A stretch of 64,000 nt of DNA, from contig JAGBSH010000028.1 in the NCBI GenBank assembly GCA_017631885.1, positions 1 through 64,000 on the forward strand. The letters run 5' to 3'. Below are positions 45,999-55,326 of this stretch, in pieces. Each line of letters opens with the position of its first letter. Position 1 is the stretch's first letter. The stretch is from Fibrobacteraceae bacterium (GTDB taxonomy: Bacteria > Fibrobacterota > Fibrobacteria > Fibrobacterales > Fibrobacteraceae). The position numbers were made by a program, and so were the translations under genes. The notes below the pieces were generated by a model. It ran no database searches and was not told the DNA's origin. It saw nothing but the letters and a program-made list of their open reading frames with translations.

Positions 45999-47868
45999 TT
46001 TATGGAAATTTTTAGGGATTCTCTGTTTACTTTTTTCTTCAATCGTTATGGCTGAAGGCGAAAAAAATCCTTGGGCTATCAAATTTGAAGGCAATTCTTT
46101 TTTCCCAACTTATCAATTGGAAGAAGAATTAGATATGCCTGTTGAATTCGGGAACATGGATACAACAAAGCAAAATTTTTTGATGCGGCTTGCGGTTGAA
46201 GAGTTAGTGGAAATTTATTATTCCTATGGATTTTTTAGTGCTAAAGCCAAATTAGACATTTCAAAAGCATTTATAACTGATACGACAACACAACGCGTAT
46301 TTACGTTTTCTGTAACAGAAGGAGAACGCTATCGTTTCCAGAGTATCCAATTGATTGTAGATGATTCAACAAAAGGTATTCCTATTTCTGTTGACGATTT
46401 AAAATTTAAAGAAGGAAGTATTTACACTCATAATCAAATTGCAGATAATTTACAGCAAATCAGCAATATTTACCGTGAACACGGCTATTTACACACGAAC
46501 TTGAATTACATGGAAAAAATTGATACAGTCAAACAAGTGGTTCACGTTGATATTTTCATTTTTCCAGGGACACAAGTCCGTATGGGAAAATTCAAAAGCC
46601 TTGCAAGGCGCTCTGGCATTCAATACGAAGAAGAAGGCTTGTCTGATACGGCTTGGTTAAACGGCCTTTGGAACATTCCACAAGGTGAAATTTTAAATGG
46701 CAAACAATCTTCCACTTTTAAAAGCAAATTATTTTCCACTCAATTATTCACCCAAGTTAAACTAGATGATTCTCTTCGGCAAGATGGCTTTTCTGATTTA
46801 CATTTAACACTCCAAGAACGAGTGCCAGGAGAAACTAAGTATGGTGTTTTCTATGAACAAATTTATGGCTTTGGTGCTAGTTTTTTAACACGTCATAAAA
46901 ACTTTTTCGGGCGATTCCACGAATTTGGTTTGAATACTTTAATTGCTCAACACAAACAAGAAATTGCTTTGATTTATGCAAACCCACTTTTTTTAGGAAC
47001 AAGTATTGATTTTATTCCAACAGCAATACGATTCGAAAATACACTTTCTTTTAATCATGAAAAAATAACGCCTCCTGCTTATCCTGATAGTTTAGAAGAA
47101 CGCTATGAAATTATCAACCGCGCTAATTTGACTTTTGGTTTTTCTCCAAACATTCGCTTCCGAGGAACATTAGATACACGCTATGTACAAAAAAATGAAG
47201 AAAAACTCTACAAGCTAAAAGTTGAATCCGCACTCAGTTTTGATTTTACAGATGACCTTTTTAACCCCACAAAAGGCATTCGTATAACACCTACTTTAGG
47301 AGCAGGTCTAAACTTAAGAAATATTTTTAACGATTCAAGAATGATTGGCAACCCTTATTCTTATGGTGATATTACTACAAGCCTTTACTTCCCTATTTTC
47401 CGCCCGCTTTTTGGTGCTATTAGTGGTAGCTATGGACAATTTTTCAACCAAACTATTGAAGATGATGCAAGACTTTTTTACCAAGGTGGCTCTCGTACAG
47501 TACGTGGTTATCGTTTCCGGAGTATTTATGCAAGCTACCCTTCTATTGACGAAATGGGCGATACCATTACGAACACCGGTTTAACTCCAAGATATTTCCG
47601 TTTCAACCAAGAATTGCGCTTTTCTTTACCTTTCCGTAACTGGCGTAATTGGCAATTAGTTCAATTCTTTGATTGGGCTTATATTACCGATAAAGAAAGC
47701 GACCTTTATGCCGAAAATAAAAAAGCAAGTTTAGGTCTTGGGATTCGTTATCGTTGGCAATTCTTGACATTCCGTTTAGATTATGCTTTCAAGAAAAATT
47801 TCTCAGATTGGAGTATGGAAAGTTTCTCTTTTGGACGTATTGCGTTTGACTTATCGCAAGCGTTTTAA
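45988..47868 (+). CDS. tamA: TamA-like outer-membrane protein of the Omp85 family
   Basis: The ATG at 45988 has AAAGGAG upstream and gives a signal peptide (MINNLWKFLGILCLLFSSIVMA). The 626-residue product carries about three POTRA domains (to about 270; for example AIKFEGNSFFPTYQLEEEL, then YREHGYLHTNLNYMEKIDT). A 16-strand barrel follows with family motifs: FNPTKGIRITPTLGAG, QGGSRTVRGYRF near the fifth-to-sixth strand and the closing SFGRIAFDLSQAF, which ends in Phe. The VRGYRF motif marks the lid loop. It inserts or assembles outer-membrane proteins or moves lipids with TamB, whose gene overlaps it. A BamA identity is less likely because of the three rather than five POTRA units and the tamB partner. 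Confidence 0.85.
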   Translation: MINNLWKFLGILCLLFSSIVMAEGEKNPWAIKFEGNSFFPTYQLEEELDMPVEFGNMDTTKQNFLMRLAVEELVEIYYSYGFFSAKAKLDISKAFITDTTTQRVFTFSVTEGERYRFQSIQLIVDDSTKGIPISVDDLKFKEGSIYTHNQIADNLQQISNIYREHGYLHTNLNYMEKIDTVKQVVHVDIFIFPGTQVRMGKFKSLARRSGIQYEEEGLSDTAWLNGLWNIPQGEILNGKQSSTFKSKLFSTQLFTQVKLDDSLRQDGFSDLHLTLQERVPGETKYGVFYEQIYGFGASFLTRHKNFFGRFHEFGLNTLIAQHKQEIALIYANPLFLGTSIDFIPTAIRFENTLSFNHEKITPPAYPDSLEERYEIINRANLTFGFSPNIRFRGTLDTRYVQKNEEKLYKLKVESALSFDFTDDLFNPTKGIRITPTLGAGLNLRNIFNDSRMIGNPYSYGDITTSLYFPIFRPLFGAISGSYGQFFNQTIEDDARLFYQGGSRTVRGYRFRSIYASYPSIDEMGDTITNTGLTPRYFRFNQELRFSLPFRNWRNWQLVQFFDWAYITDKESDLYAENKKASLGLGIRYRWQFLTFRLDYAFKKNFSDWSMESFSFGRIAFDLSQAF

Positions 47869-47874
47869 AAACAA

Positions 47875-48696
47875 TTATCTTTCTTTTGCATAAACATTAC
47901 GATAAGCATTTTCTAGAGTATTTTGTTTAAATGGTTGTTCTTTAAATTCAACACCTGCAGATAACAATAAATTTTCTACCTCTTTTTTTTCAGAGACAGA
48001 AATTTCAAATAGAACTTTTTTAGAATCTTCTTTTAATTTTAAGTTGCCTAATTTTTCTAAAATACCATTTTTTAATATGGCATAATCTGTTGCGTATTTT
48101 TCTAATTCTGGTAAAATATGCGAACAAACTATTAAAGTTCCATTATTTTCTTTTTGCCATTTAGCAAGCATTTCCCAAAGGATTTCTCTTGAAACCGGGT
48201 CTAAATTCGCCGCCGGTTCATCAAGCAACAAACACCTAGGCGAGTGTTGCATAGCACGTGCTATCTGTAATTTTTGTTTATTACCTAAAGAAAGTTTTCC
48301 TAATCGCGAGTCTTTTTTTTCTGAAAACCCTAATTGTTCCAATAAAGCAAGCCCATTTTTATAATCATTTTCATTTCCATAAAGACTTGCAAATAATTTC
48401 AAATATTCTTCTGCTGATAATTGCAAATAGCTACCAGGATTTTCTAAAAGTATGCCTAAACTCGCGAGATTGAGTTTTTTGTTCTTTAATAGCGATTCTG
48501 AATAAAGAATTTTTCCATTTTCTAATGGTAAACGTTTGGATAATAAACGTAATAGCGTTGTTTTTCCTGCCCCATTTGCACCAAGCAAAGCAAAAAAAGA
48601 GCCTTCTTTAACTTCAAAGGAAACATTTTCTAATGCAAATGTTTTCTTTTTCGGGTAAGCAAATGAAACATTTTCAAATCGAATCGCAAATGACAT
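47875..48696 (-). CDS. ABC transporter ATP-binding protein, no permease nearby
   Basis: A 273-residue ATPase with Walker A GANGAGKTT, ABC signature LSLGNKQKLQIARAM, Walker B CLLLDEPAANLDP and the switch His in SHILPEL. It resembles ATPases that pair with ABC-2-type permeases (for drug, lipid or polysaccharide export). The last 60 residues extend beyond the core. No permease gene is adjacent: the next genes are rpsT and tamA. The partner must be encoded elsewhere or the protein acts without one. It lies 6 bases from the convergent tamA stop. Confidence 0.85.
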   Translation of the reverse strand: MSFAIRFENVSFAYPKKKTFALENVSFEVKEGSFFALLGANGAGKTTLLRLLSKRLPLENGKILYSESLLKNKKLNLASLGILLENPGSYLQLSAEEYLKLFASLYGNENDYKNGLALLEQLGFSEKKDSRLGKLSLGNKQKLQIARAMQHSPRCLLLDEPAANLDPVSREILWEMLAKWQKENNGTLIVCSHILPELEKYATDYAILKNGILEKLGNLKLKEDSKKVLFEISVSEKKEVENLLLSAGVEFKEQPFKQNTLENAYRNVYAKER

Positions 48697-48720
48697 AATG
48701 AGAATATAGAAAGAAACGAA

Positions 48721-48751
48721 AACAACTCTCTCGCAATGCGAGAGAGTTGTT
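48721..48751 (-). terminator. Terminator of rpsT
   Basis: A 14-bp stem AACAACTCTCTCGC / GCGAGAGAGTTGTT with an AAT loop; on the minus strand it is followed by TTTCGTTTCTTTC. It lies 26 bases beyond the rpsT stop. Confidence 0.85.
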
Positions 48752-48777
48752 AAACTTTTTAATTGTCAGGCTAAAAA

Positions 48778-49038
48778 CTAACCCATTGCGTTGATGACTT
48801 TTGCCACCTTTGCTTTGTAGTTAGAAGCACGATTAGCATTGAAACCTGCGCGACCCTTAGCAGCTGCCTTATCGAGCATGCTGAAGAGATTTGGCATTTC
48901 CTTCAAAGCAACTTCTTTTGAAGATGCGGTACGGATAACCTTTAAGCTCGTGCGAATAGCTGAACGCACAGAACGATTCACTGCATTGGCCTTTTCGGCC
49001 TGACGTAAACGCTTTTTACAAGATTGATGATGAGGCAC
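48778..49038 (-). CDS. rpsT: 30S ribosomal protein S20
   Basis: The 86-residue basic protein has the S20 pattern: MPHHQSCKKRLRQ at the N-terminus, NRSVRSAIRTSLKVIR in the middle and KGRAGFNANRASNYKAKVAK at the C-terminus. S20 binds 16S rRNA early in 30S assembly. The start codon is GTG, with GGAG 8 bases upstream; GTG or TTG starts are common for this gene. A near-consensus promoter stands 46 bases upstream. Confidence 0.95.
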   Translation of the reverse strand: MPHHQSCKKRLRQAEKANAVNRSVRSAIRTSLKVIRTASSKEVALKEMPNLFSMLDKAAAKGRAGFNANRASNYKAKVAKVINAMG

Positions 49039-49083
49039 CTTATTTTCTCCGGGTGAAAACCTACTTTTATTTTTGTTGGTGAA

Positions 49084-49112
49084 ATTTTAGTTTTTTTTAT
49101 TGATTTAGTCAA
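49084..49112 (-). promoter_or_regulatory. Sigma-70-type promoter of rpsT
   Basis: On the minus strand: TTGACT, 17 bases, TAAAAT. This is the clearest conventional promoter in the window and sits as expected for a ribosomal protein gene. Confidence 0.7.
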
Positions 49113-49152
49113 GGTCTACTTTTCGAAAAGATGGAATTCTATATTTAAAAGT

Positions 49153-50238
49153 ATGATTCCTTTCGTTAATTTAACTGCTCAAAGAAATTTTTTACGCAAA
49201 GAACTAGAAGAAGCCGAAGCCAGGGTTCTCAATTCTGGGAATTATATCGGCGGTTCTGAAGTGCAAAATTTCGAAAAAGAACTATCTCTTTACACCGGAA
49301 TGGCTAATTCCATTACATGCGCTAGCGGTACAGATGCTATTGAACTTGCCTTAAATGCGCTCGGACTTCGACCAGGAGACGAGGTCATTATTCCTGACTT
49401 TTCCTTTATTTCTCCTGCTGAATGTGTTTACCGATTAGGGGCTATTCCTCGTTTTGCAGATATTTTACCCGATACTTTCTTACTAGACCCTGCCGATTTA
49501 ATGCCTTTGATTACCCCAAAAACAAAAGGTATTATTGCCGTCCATCTGTTTGGGCAGACAGCAGCTATGGAAATTTTACATTCTATTGCTAAATCGCATG
49601 ATCTTTGGCTTTTAGGCGATGCAGCTCAATCTTTTGGAGCTAAACGCAATAACAAACATTGTGAATCTCTTGCTGACATAACTATAACCAGTTTTTACCC
49701 AACCAAACCCCTTGGTGCTTACGGAGATGGCGGCGCTCTTTTTACAAATGACGACTTTCTCGCCGAAAAGATTAGAAAATTGGCTAATCATGGTTCCAAG
49801 AGTCGTTATTTCCATGAACTTAATGGGAAAAATAGCCGACTAGATGCTTTGCAAGCAGCCGTTTTAAGAGTAAAGTTAGAACAGTTTGATGAAGAACTAA
49901 AAAAACGCCAAAAAAATGCTGAAATATACAACCAGTTCTTTTCTCAGTTCCCTGATCTCACCATTCCATACATTGATCCTGAAAACACTTCTACTTATGC
50001 ACAATATACCTTGCGCGCCAAAGACCGAAACAAATGGTTATCTATTTGCGATAGCGCTGAAATTCCAACAGGCATTTATTACCCTCGCCCACTCAGCAAA
50101 CAACCCTGCTTTATGAATATTGAACGCCAAATGAAAAACTCTGGCGCTTCTAGAGCTTGCCATGAAGTTTTTAGTTTGCCAGTTTGTGCTTACACCAATG
50201 TAGAAGAAATTATTCAAAAAATCAAATCCGTTTTGTAA
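49153..50238 (+). CDS. DegT/DnrJ/EryC1/StrS-family sugar aminotransferase (WbpE-like)
   Basis: The 361-residue PLP enzyme has the family residues: SGTDAIELALNALGLRPGDE, the LGDAAQSFGA segment that binds PLP, the Schiff-base Lys in SFYPTKPLGAYGDGGA, and NSRLDALQAAVL near the middle. The full-length pattern is close to WbpE/WlbC, which aminate a UDP-3-keto-N-acetylglucosaminuronic acid in O-antigen synthesis. MIPFVNLTAQ fits the N-terminus of that group. No other enzyme of that pathway lies beside it, so the substrate is uncertain. It stands between rpsT and a MATE transporter. Confidence 0.85.
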   Translation: MIPFVNLTAQRNFLRKELEEAEARVLNSGNYIGGSEVQNFEKELSLYTGMANSITCASGTDAIELALNALGLRPGDEVIIPDFSFISPAECVYRLGAIPRFADILPDTFLLDPADLMPLITPKTKGIIAVHLFGQTAAMEILHSIAKSHDLWLLGDAAQSFGAKRNNKHCESLADITITSFYPTKPLGAYGDGGALFTNDDFLAEKIRKLANHGSKSRYFHELNGKNSRLDALQAAVLRVKLEQFDEELKKRQKNAEIYNQFFSQFPDLTIPYIDPENTSTYAQYTLRAKDRNKWLSICDSAEIPTGIYYPRPLSKQPCFMNIERQMKNSGASRACHEVFSLPVCAYTNVEEIIQKIKSVL

Positions 50239-50259
50239 GTGAAATTTTAGACTTAATAT

Positions 50260-50275
50260 GTTTACAAATGTAAAC
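50260..50275. promoter_or_regulatory. Palindromic operator-like site before the MATE gene
   Basis: GTTTACAAATGTAAAC: two perfect 7-bp arms around AA, containing the core TACAAATGTA. CopY/BlaI/MecI-family repressors bind TACAnnTGTA-type sites. It lies 55 bases before the start of the transporter gene. No such repressor gene is present in the window. Confidence 0.4.
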
Positions 50276-50330
50276 CCGATAAATAAAATACCCCTAGTCA
50301 TAAAGAAAAGCTTTTTCTAGCATTGCTCCC

Positions 50331-51656
50331 ATGCAAGTTAGAGATCGTTCTCTTTTAAGCCTTTCTTGGCCACTTATCCTTACTTTCGGCGTTGGCACGT
50401 TACAGCCGATGATGGATAGTTGGTTTCTTTCTAGAACTTCTGAAACTGCCGCTGCTGGTGTTGGCGCTCTTATGCCTGTGCTTGGCGCTTTATTTATGGC
50501 AATTCAAGCATTTTCTCAAGCTGGCGCAAGTATCGCTTCTCAGTTTTTAGGTGCCGAAAGAAAAAGACAAGCTGGCGTTACTCAATCGATGGTTCTTGCG
50601 GGCAGTTTACTTTTAGGCATAGCCATAACATTAATCGTTATTCCTTTAGCCAGTCAAATCATTTCATGGATGGGACTTACTGGAGAAGCGGCTAAACATG
50701 CTAAAGATTTTTTGCATATTGTTTCTTTTGGCTTTGCATTTCGCTCTTTACAAACTACACTTACGGCTCTTATCGCTACGCATGGCTTAACTATTTGGAA
50801 CTTGTTTGGAAACATTCTCACTATTTTAAGCAACTTTGTTTTAAATATTGTTTTTTTGAACGGGCTCTTCGGGTTGCCTAAAATGGGGGTCGAAGGAGTT
50901 GCTCTTGCCACAATGCTTTCTTGGCTTATTTCTTCTTTCATTCTTTTTTTAGTTCTTCATTTTAAAATACAACACCGCTTTAAACGTTCTGATTGGGTAA
51001 GATTCCGCATTATTCTCCCCGATTGGATTCGCATTGGACTCCCAGCAGCAGCTGAACCCGTCAGTTTTCAGTTATTCCAAGTTTTTTTGACAGCAATGGT
51101 TGTTCATTTTGGAACTTTAGCCATAACAGCTCGTGTATTTAGTGCAAACTTCGCTATGTTCGCTGTTATTTTAAGCGTTGGCCTAGGGAGCGGAAACCAA
51201 ATTCTTGTAGCGCACCTTGTCGGAGCACAAGATTTTAAAAAAGCCAATAGACGAGTGCACCAAAGTCTTTTAGGTAGTTGCCTAGGTGCCATGTTCATTT
51301 CTATTATTGTTGCCATTTGTGGAACTCATTTACTTTCTCTATATACAAACAATCCCGATATTTTAAAACTCGGTTATATATGTCTTTGGTGTGATGCTTT
51401 AGTCCAACCCTTCAAAGCAGCTAACATTGTTTTAACAAATTCATTAAGAGCCGCCGGTGATTCAAAATTTCCAGCTATAATTGGGAGTGCTATGATGTGG
51501 ACTTTAGGAGTAGGCAGCGCACTATTCTTAGCATTTGGTCTTAATCTTGGATTACCTGGTCTTTGGCTTGGAATGGCTGCAGACGAATTTTATCGTTCTA
51601 TTGTCAATTACATGCGTTGGCGTAGTGGAAAATGGAAACGACACGGCGTTATATAG
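50331..51656 (+). CDS. MATE-family multidrug/toxin efflux transporter
   Basis: A 441-residue membrane protein with 12 expected helices and the internal duplication of MATE proteins. N-terminal marks are LSWPLILTFGVGTLQPMMDS and GALMPVLGALFMAIQAFSQA; the second half repeats the pattern (FSANFAMFAVILSVGLGSGN, then AHLVGAQ). MATE carriers expel cationic drugs or metabolites in exchange for Na+ or H+. Substrate is not readable from sequence. A palindromic operator-like site upstream suggests controlled expression. No Shine-Dalgarno is seen directly before the ATG. Confidence 0.88.
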   Translation: MQVRDRSLLSLSWPLILTFGVGTLQPMMDSWFLSRTSETAAAGVGALMPVLGALFMAIQAFSQAGASIASQFLGAERKRQAGVTQSMVLAGSLLLGIAITLIVIPLASQIISWMGLTGEAAKHAKDFLHIVSFGFAFRSLQTTLTALIATHGLTIWNLFGNILTILSNFVLNIVFLNGLFGLPKMGVEGVALATMLSWLISSFILFLVLHFKIQHRFKRSDWVRFRIILPDWIRIGLPAAAEPVSFQLFQVFLTAMVVHFGTLAITARVFSANFAMFAVILSVGLGSGNQILVAHLVGAQDFKKANRRVHQSLLGSCLGAMFISIIVAICGTHLLSLYTNNPDILKLGYICLWCDALVQPFKAANIVLTNSLRAAGDSKFPAIIGSAMMWTLGVGSALFLAFGLNLGLPGLWLGMAADEFYRSIVNYMRWRSGKWKRHGVI

Positions 51657-51711
51657 TTTTTCATAAAAAACATATAATACTTTACAAAAGCATTTTTTAT
51701 CTTTGTGCGGT

Positions 51712-53577
51712 ATGGCTTTTTATTCTAATGACATTATCGCAAAGCTCAAAGATTATACTGACATTGCCGATGTCATTCAGCAATTTGTCCCTTTAAAACC
51801 AGCCGGCACCAATCGCTATACAGGTCGTTGCCCTTTTCATGATGACCGATCTCCTTCTATGAGTGTAAACTCCACTTTAGGCATTTATAAATGTTTTGCT
51901 TGTAATGCCGGTGGAGATGTTTTCAAGTTCATTATGGAACATGAAAAAATTGATTTCCGTTCTGCTATTGAATGGGTCGCGCATGCAACAGGTTTTGCTT
52001 TACCCAAACTTTCAAATTCTGCTGAAAAAAATGAAACCCTAGAAGAAAGAGAACTTGTCAAACAATTAAATGTTTTAGCTACAGAATGGTTTGAACAAAA
52101 TCTCACTGAAGCTCCAGAAATAAAAGCTTACTTAGATAAACGAGGTATTTCAGAAGAAACTCAAAAAATATTCCACTTTGGTTTTGCGCCCAACAAACGA
52201 GAAGGACTTTTAGCCCATGCCATACGCAAAGGTTTTTCTCCAAGACAATTAGTACAAGCAGGGCTTGCAGTTGAAAAAGAACATGGAGGCATTGCCGATA
52301 AATTCCGCGACCGGCTGATGATTCCTATACAAAACATTTCAGGAACAGTAATTGCCTTTGGCGGTCGTGTTTTACAAGATCAAGCAAAAACCGCCAAATA
52401 CATGAATAGCCCCAAAACAATACTTTACGAAAAAGGTGAAGTTCTCTTTGGATTACACCAATGCCGCCAAGGAATTGCTAAAGCAGGAAAAGTTATAATC
52501 GTTGAAGGTTATTTTGATGTGATAAGCCTTTACCAGGCAGGCATACAAAATGTTGTTGCGGCTTCAGGGACTGCTCTTACTGAAGCCCACGCTTCTTTAC
52601 TTTCTCGATATGCCAAAACGGCTTATCTTGTTTTTGATGGAGATAGTGCCGGAAAAGAAGCGACTAAACGTAGTTTAGAAAAAGTTCTTTCTAAATCTAT
52701 GTCTCCTAAAATTTATTCGCTTTCAAGGCCTAACGGCGAAAAAATAGACCCTGACAATTTTATCAGAGAACAAGGACCAGAAGCATTTCTTAAAGAGTTA
52801 GAATCAGCTGAAGATTGGCTCACTTACTTGATAAAAGAAACACCTCATTCTAACCCAGAAGATAAGGCAAAATTAATCCACCACACCAAAAGTCTTATTT
52901 CAACAATCCCTGATGTAGAACTCCAAAGACAATATCTCAATATTTTAGCAGAACGTTTAGGAACTGAAGCTTCTTTTCGCGGTTTAAAAAATTCATTAAA
53001 AAATTCTCGTCCTAAAATCAAATCTGAAGAGGCAAACTTTGAAACAGAAACGCCTAAAATTCCATGGCATACCATTTCCCAAACTGAAATTAGATACTTG
53101 AACTTGATTTTACAAAACCCAGCCGTACTGAAAGCCGCTTCTCTATTTTACGATTTTGCTTTTGTTTCTTCAGGAATTTCTCTTTTAGAATCCCCTTTAA
53201 TTTGTGATATTTTAGGAATGGCTCTTTTACAAGTCCAAGAAACTGGCAGTTTCAATTTAAAGCTTTTGAGTAACAGCCTTTCTGAAGAAGGTAAAGAAAT
53301 TCTCTTTGCTTTACCTGAAGAAAACTGGAATGAAAACGCCGCCATTAAAGAATTTCTTGAAATGACTTTAGACTTTGAAAAGCGTTTTATAGAACGGCTT
53401 CGTTTAAAAAGTGAAGATATTGATTTAAAATTAGAACTCACTAATTTTGCCTCAAAACTAAAACGCCTTCTTGTTGAAAGTAAAAAAACAAGAACTTCTC
53501 CTAATAACCTTTTGCAACAAATTCTAGATTATAGAAACGATATTTTACTTTTCAACCAGACTTTACAAGGAAATTAA
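51712..53577 (+). CDS. dnaG: DNA primase DnaG
   Basis: The ATG at 51712 is chosen over an upstream in-frame TTG at 51703. The 621-residue protein has the zinc-binding domain with Cys40, His43, Cys61 and Cys64 (RCPFHDDRSPS ... YKCFACNAGGD). A catalytic core follows with RDRLMIPIQNISGTVIAFGGR and the TOPRIM segment (VEGYFDVISLYQAG, then VFDGDSAGKEAT). A helical C-terminal helicase-binding domain fills the last about 150 residues. It lays RNA primers at the replication fork. sufC starts 1 base after its stop, an unusual pairing that suggests shared transcription. Confidence 0.95.
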   Translation: MAFYSNDIIAKLKDYTDIADVIQQFVPLKPAGTNRYTGRCPFHDDRSPSMSVNSTLGIYKCFACNAGGDVFKFIMEHEKIDFRSAIEWVAHATGFALPKLSNSAEKNETLEERELVKQLNVLATEWFEQNLTEAPEIKAYLDKRGISEETQKIFHFGFAPNKREGLLAHAIRKGFSPRQLVQAGLAVEKEHGGIADKFRDRLMIPIQNISGTVIAFGGRVLQDQAKTAKYMNSPKTILYEKGEVLFGLHQCRQGIAKAGKVIIVEGYFDVISLYQAGIQNVVAASGTALTEAHASLLSRYAKTAYLVFDGDSAGKEATKRSLEKVLSKSMSPKIYSLSRPNGEKIDPDNFIREQGPEAFLKELESAEDWLTYLIKETPHSNPEDKAKLIHHTKSLISTIPDVELQRQYLNILAERLGTEASFRGLKNSLKNSRPKIKSEEANFETETPKIPWHTISQTEIRYLNLILQNPAVLKAASLFYDFAFVSSGISLLESPLICDILGMALLQVQETGSFNLKLLSNSLSEEGKEILFALPEENWNENAAIKEFLEMTLDFEKRFIERLRLKSEDIDLKLELTNFASKLKRLLVESKKTRTSPNNLLQQILDYRNDILLFNQTLQGN

Positions 53578-53578
53578 A

Positions 53579-54331
53579 ATGCTTTCCATTAAAAATTTAC
53601 ATGCAGCACTTGAAGACAATACTCCTATTTTACGTGGCGTTAACTTAGAAGTAAAACCAGGAGAAGTCCATGCCATTATGGGCCCTAACGGAGCTGGAAA
53701 AAGTACTTTATCAAAAGTTATTAGCGGACACCCTGCTTACCATGTGACAAGTGGCGAAGTCCTTTTACAAAACAAAAATATTTTAGACTTAGATATTGCC
53801 GAAAGAGCCAATGCAGGCATTTTTATCAGCATGCAATACCCTATAGAAATTCCAGGCGTAAACAATATTGAATTTTTACGAATGGCTTTAGATTCAAAAA
53901 GAGCGTTTCAAGGGCTTGAAAAAATTTCTGATTCTGAATTTCAAAAAATTCTATCGCAAGCTCGAGATTTACTTGAAATGGATAATCGCTATTTAGAACG
54001 TGGCGTAAACGAAGGTTTTTCTGGTGGAGAAAAAAAACGTAATGAAATTTTGCAAATGGCTATATTGCAACCTAAAATTGCCTTTCTTGATGAAACTGAT
54101 TCTGGATTAGATATTGATGCTTTGCGCATTGTTTCTAAAGGTATAAATGCATTACGCAACGCAGAACGCGGTATTATTCTTGTCACTCACTATAAACGCC
54201 TTTTAGATTACGTAAAACCCGATTACATACATGTTTTGCGCAAAGGTAAAATCGTTCTTTCTGGCAATAGTGAACTCGCTGAAGAACTTGAAGCGAAAGG
54301 TTATGACTGGATTCCTGGAGATGAAGCATGA
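53579..54331 (+). CDS. sufC: Fe-S cluster assembly ATPase SufC
   Basis: A 250-residue ABC-type ATPase with Walker A GPNGAGKST, FISMQYPIEIPGVNN (the SufC-specific Q-loop region), signature FSGGEKKRNEILQ and Walker B AFLDETDSGLD. The sequence order matches SufC from its start to its end. SufC powers the SufBCD scaffold that builds iron-sulfur clusters, which the reductase and other enzymes of this genome need. It overlaps sufD by 4 bases. No sufB lies in the window; it must be elsewhere if the scaffold is complete. Confidence 0.95.
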   Translation: MLSIKNLHAALEDNTPILRGVNLEVKPGEVHAIMGPNGAGKSTLSKVISGHPAYHVTSGEVLLQNKNILDLDIAERANAGIFISMQYPIEIPGVNNIEFLRMALDSKRAFQGLEKISDSEFQKILSQARDLLEMDNRYLERGVNEGFSGGEKKRNEILQMAILQPKIAFLDETDSGLDIDALRIVSKGINALRNAERGIILVTHYKRLLDYVKPDYIHVLRKGKIVLSGNSELAEELEAKGYDWIPGDEA

Positions 54332-55326
54332 AAAATCTCGCTAGAAGCCGTCTTGCAAACATAGGCTTACCTTCGCCCAAAAACGAAGAATGGAGTTACT
54401 TTCCTGTTTCAAAACTCAGGTCTATTGATATTCCAGAACCAATTGAATCTTCTGCCAGTGATATTTTAGGCATAAAAAATGAAACAAATGCCGCAGCACT
54501 TTTTCCAATTGCTTTTGCTGCTTATCCTTATAATGTGACAATTAATCAAAAAGAAACTGAAAATGGCATTTTAAAAACTCGTGATGAATTTTCTCATTCT
54601 CACTTTTGTGTTTTAGAAAATGCAAAATTAAATCTTGAAATTACTGGAAACAAAACAGAAAGAAATTTTATTTCTGAACGTATTGACATTGAATTAAAAG
54701 AAAATGCTGAAGCTTTTTTATTTTTCAAAGAACAAGGAACAAATGATTCTACCCATTTAACTCACTTTCGTATATCAGTTTCTGAAAATGCAAAAGTTTA
54801 TTGCAATATGCTTTTATTAGGCAAAGGCATTTCTAGAACGAGTGTTGAAATTTTTTTGAACGGCAAAAACGCTTGTGCTGATTATCGTAGCTTAGCTCTT
54901 TTAAAAGAACAAGCCGAAGCACATACACACATAAAAATTCATCACAATGCACAAGAAACAAATAGTTCGCAATTTGCTAGACATTTTTTAACAGAAAATT
55001 CTTATGCTTCTTATGACGGCGGTGTTTTTGCCATGGAAGATTGTTCTAAAATTTCTTCTTCGCAATTAGTCAATACTATTTTACAAGACGACGCCAAAAT
55101 TTCTGTGAAACCAAATCTTAAAATTTATCACGACGATGTCGAATGTTCTCACGGAAATACTTGTGGCTCTTTTGATGCAGAGGAATTATTTTATTTAGAA
55201 TCCCGAGGCATTGAAGAAACTCAGGCAAAAAGAATTTTAACCCGTTCTTTTGCCCGAGAAATTTTCCAGAACGACACTCCTCATGCCAATAGAATTTTCG
55301 AAGAATTATCGCTTTTGGGTTTTTAA
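54328..55326 (+). CDS. sufD: Fe-S cluster assembly protein SufD
   Basis: The 332-residue protein begins with the SufD-type RLANIGLPSPKNEEWSYF and ends with the SufB/SufD core: a beta-helix region and the closing DDVECSHGNTCGSFDAEELF, YLESRGIEETQAKRIL. SufD is structural in the SufBCD complex. Compared with E. coli SufD (423 residues) it is short, mostly in the N-terminal part. It overlaps sufC by 4 bases and its stop overlaps the convergent transglutaminase gene's stop in a TTAA. SufD rather than SufB is favoured because of the N-terminal pattern. Confidence 0.88.
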   Translation: MKNLARSRLANIGLPSPKNEEWSYFPVSKLRSIDIPEPIESSASDILGIKNETNAAALFPIAFAAYPYNVTINQKETENGILKTRDEFSHSHFCVLENAKLNLEITGNKTERNFISERIDIELKENAEAFLFFKEQGTNDSTHLTHFRISVSENAKVYCNMLLLGKGISRTSVEIFLNGKNACADYRSLALLKEQAEAHTHIKIHHNAQETNSSQFARHFLTENSYASYDGGVFAMEDCSKISSSQLVNTILQDDAKISVKPNLKIYHDDVECSHGNTCGSFDAEELFYLESRGIEETQAKRILTRSFAREIFQNDTPHANRIFEELSLLGF

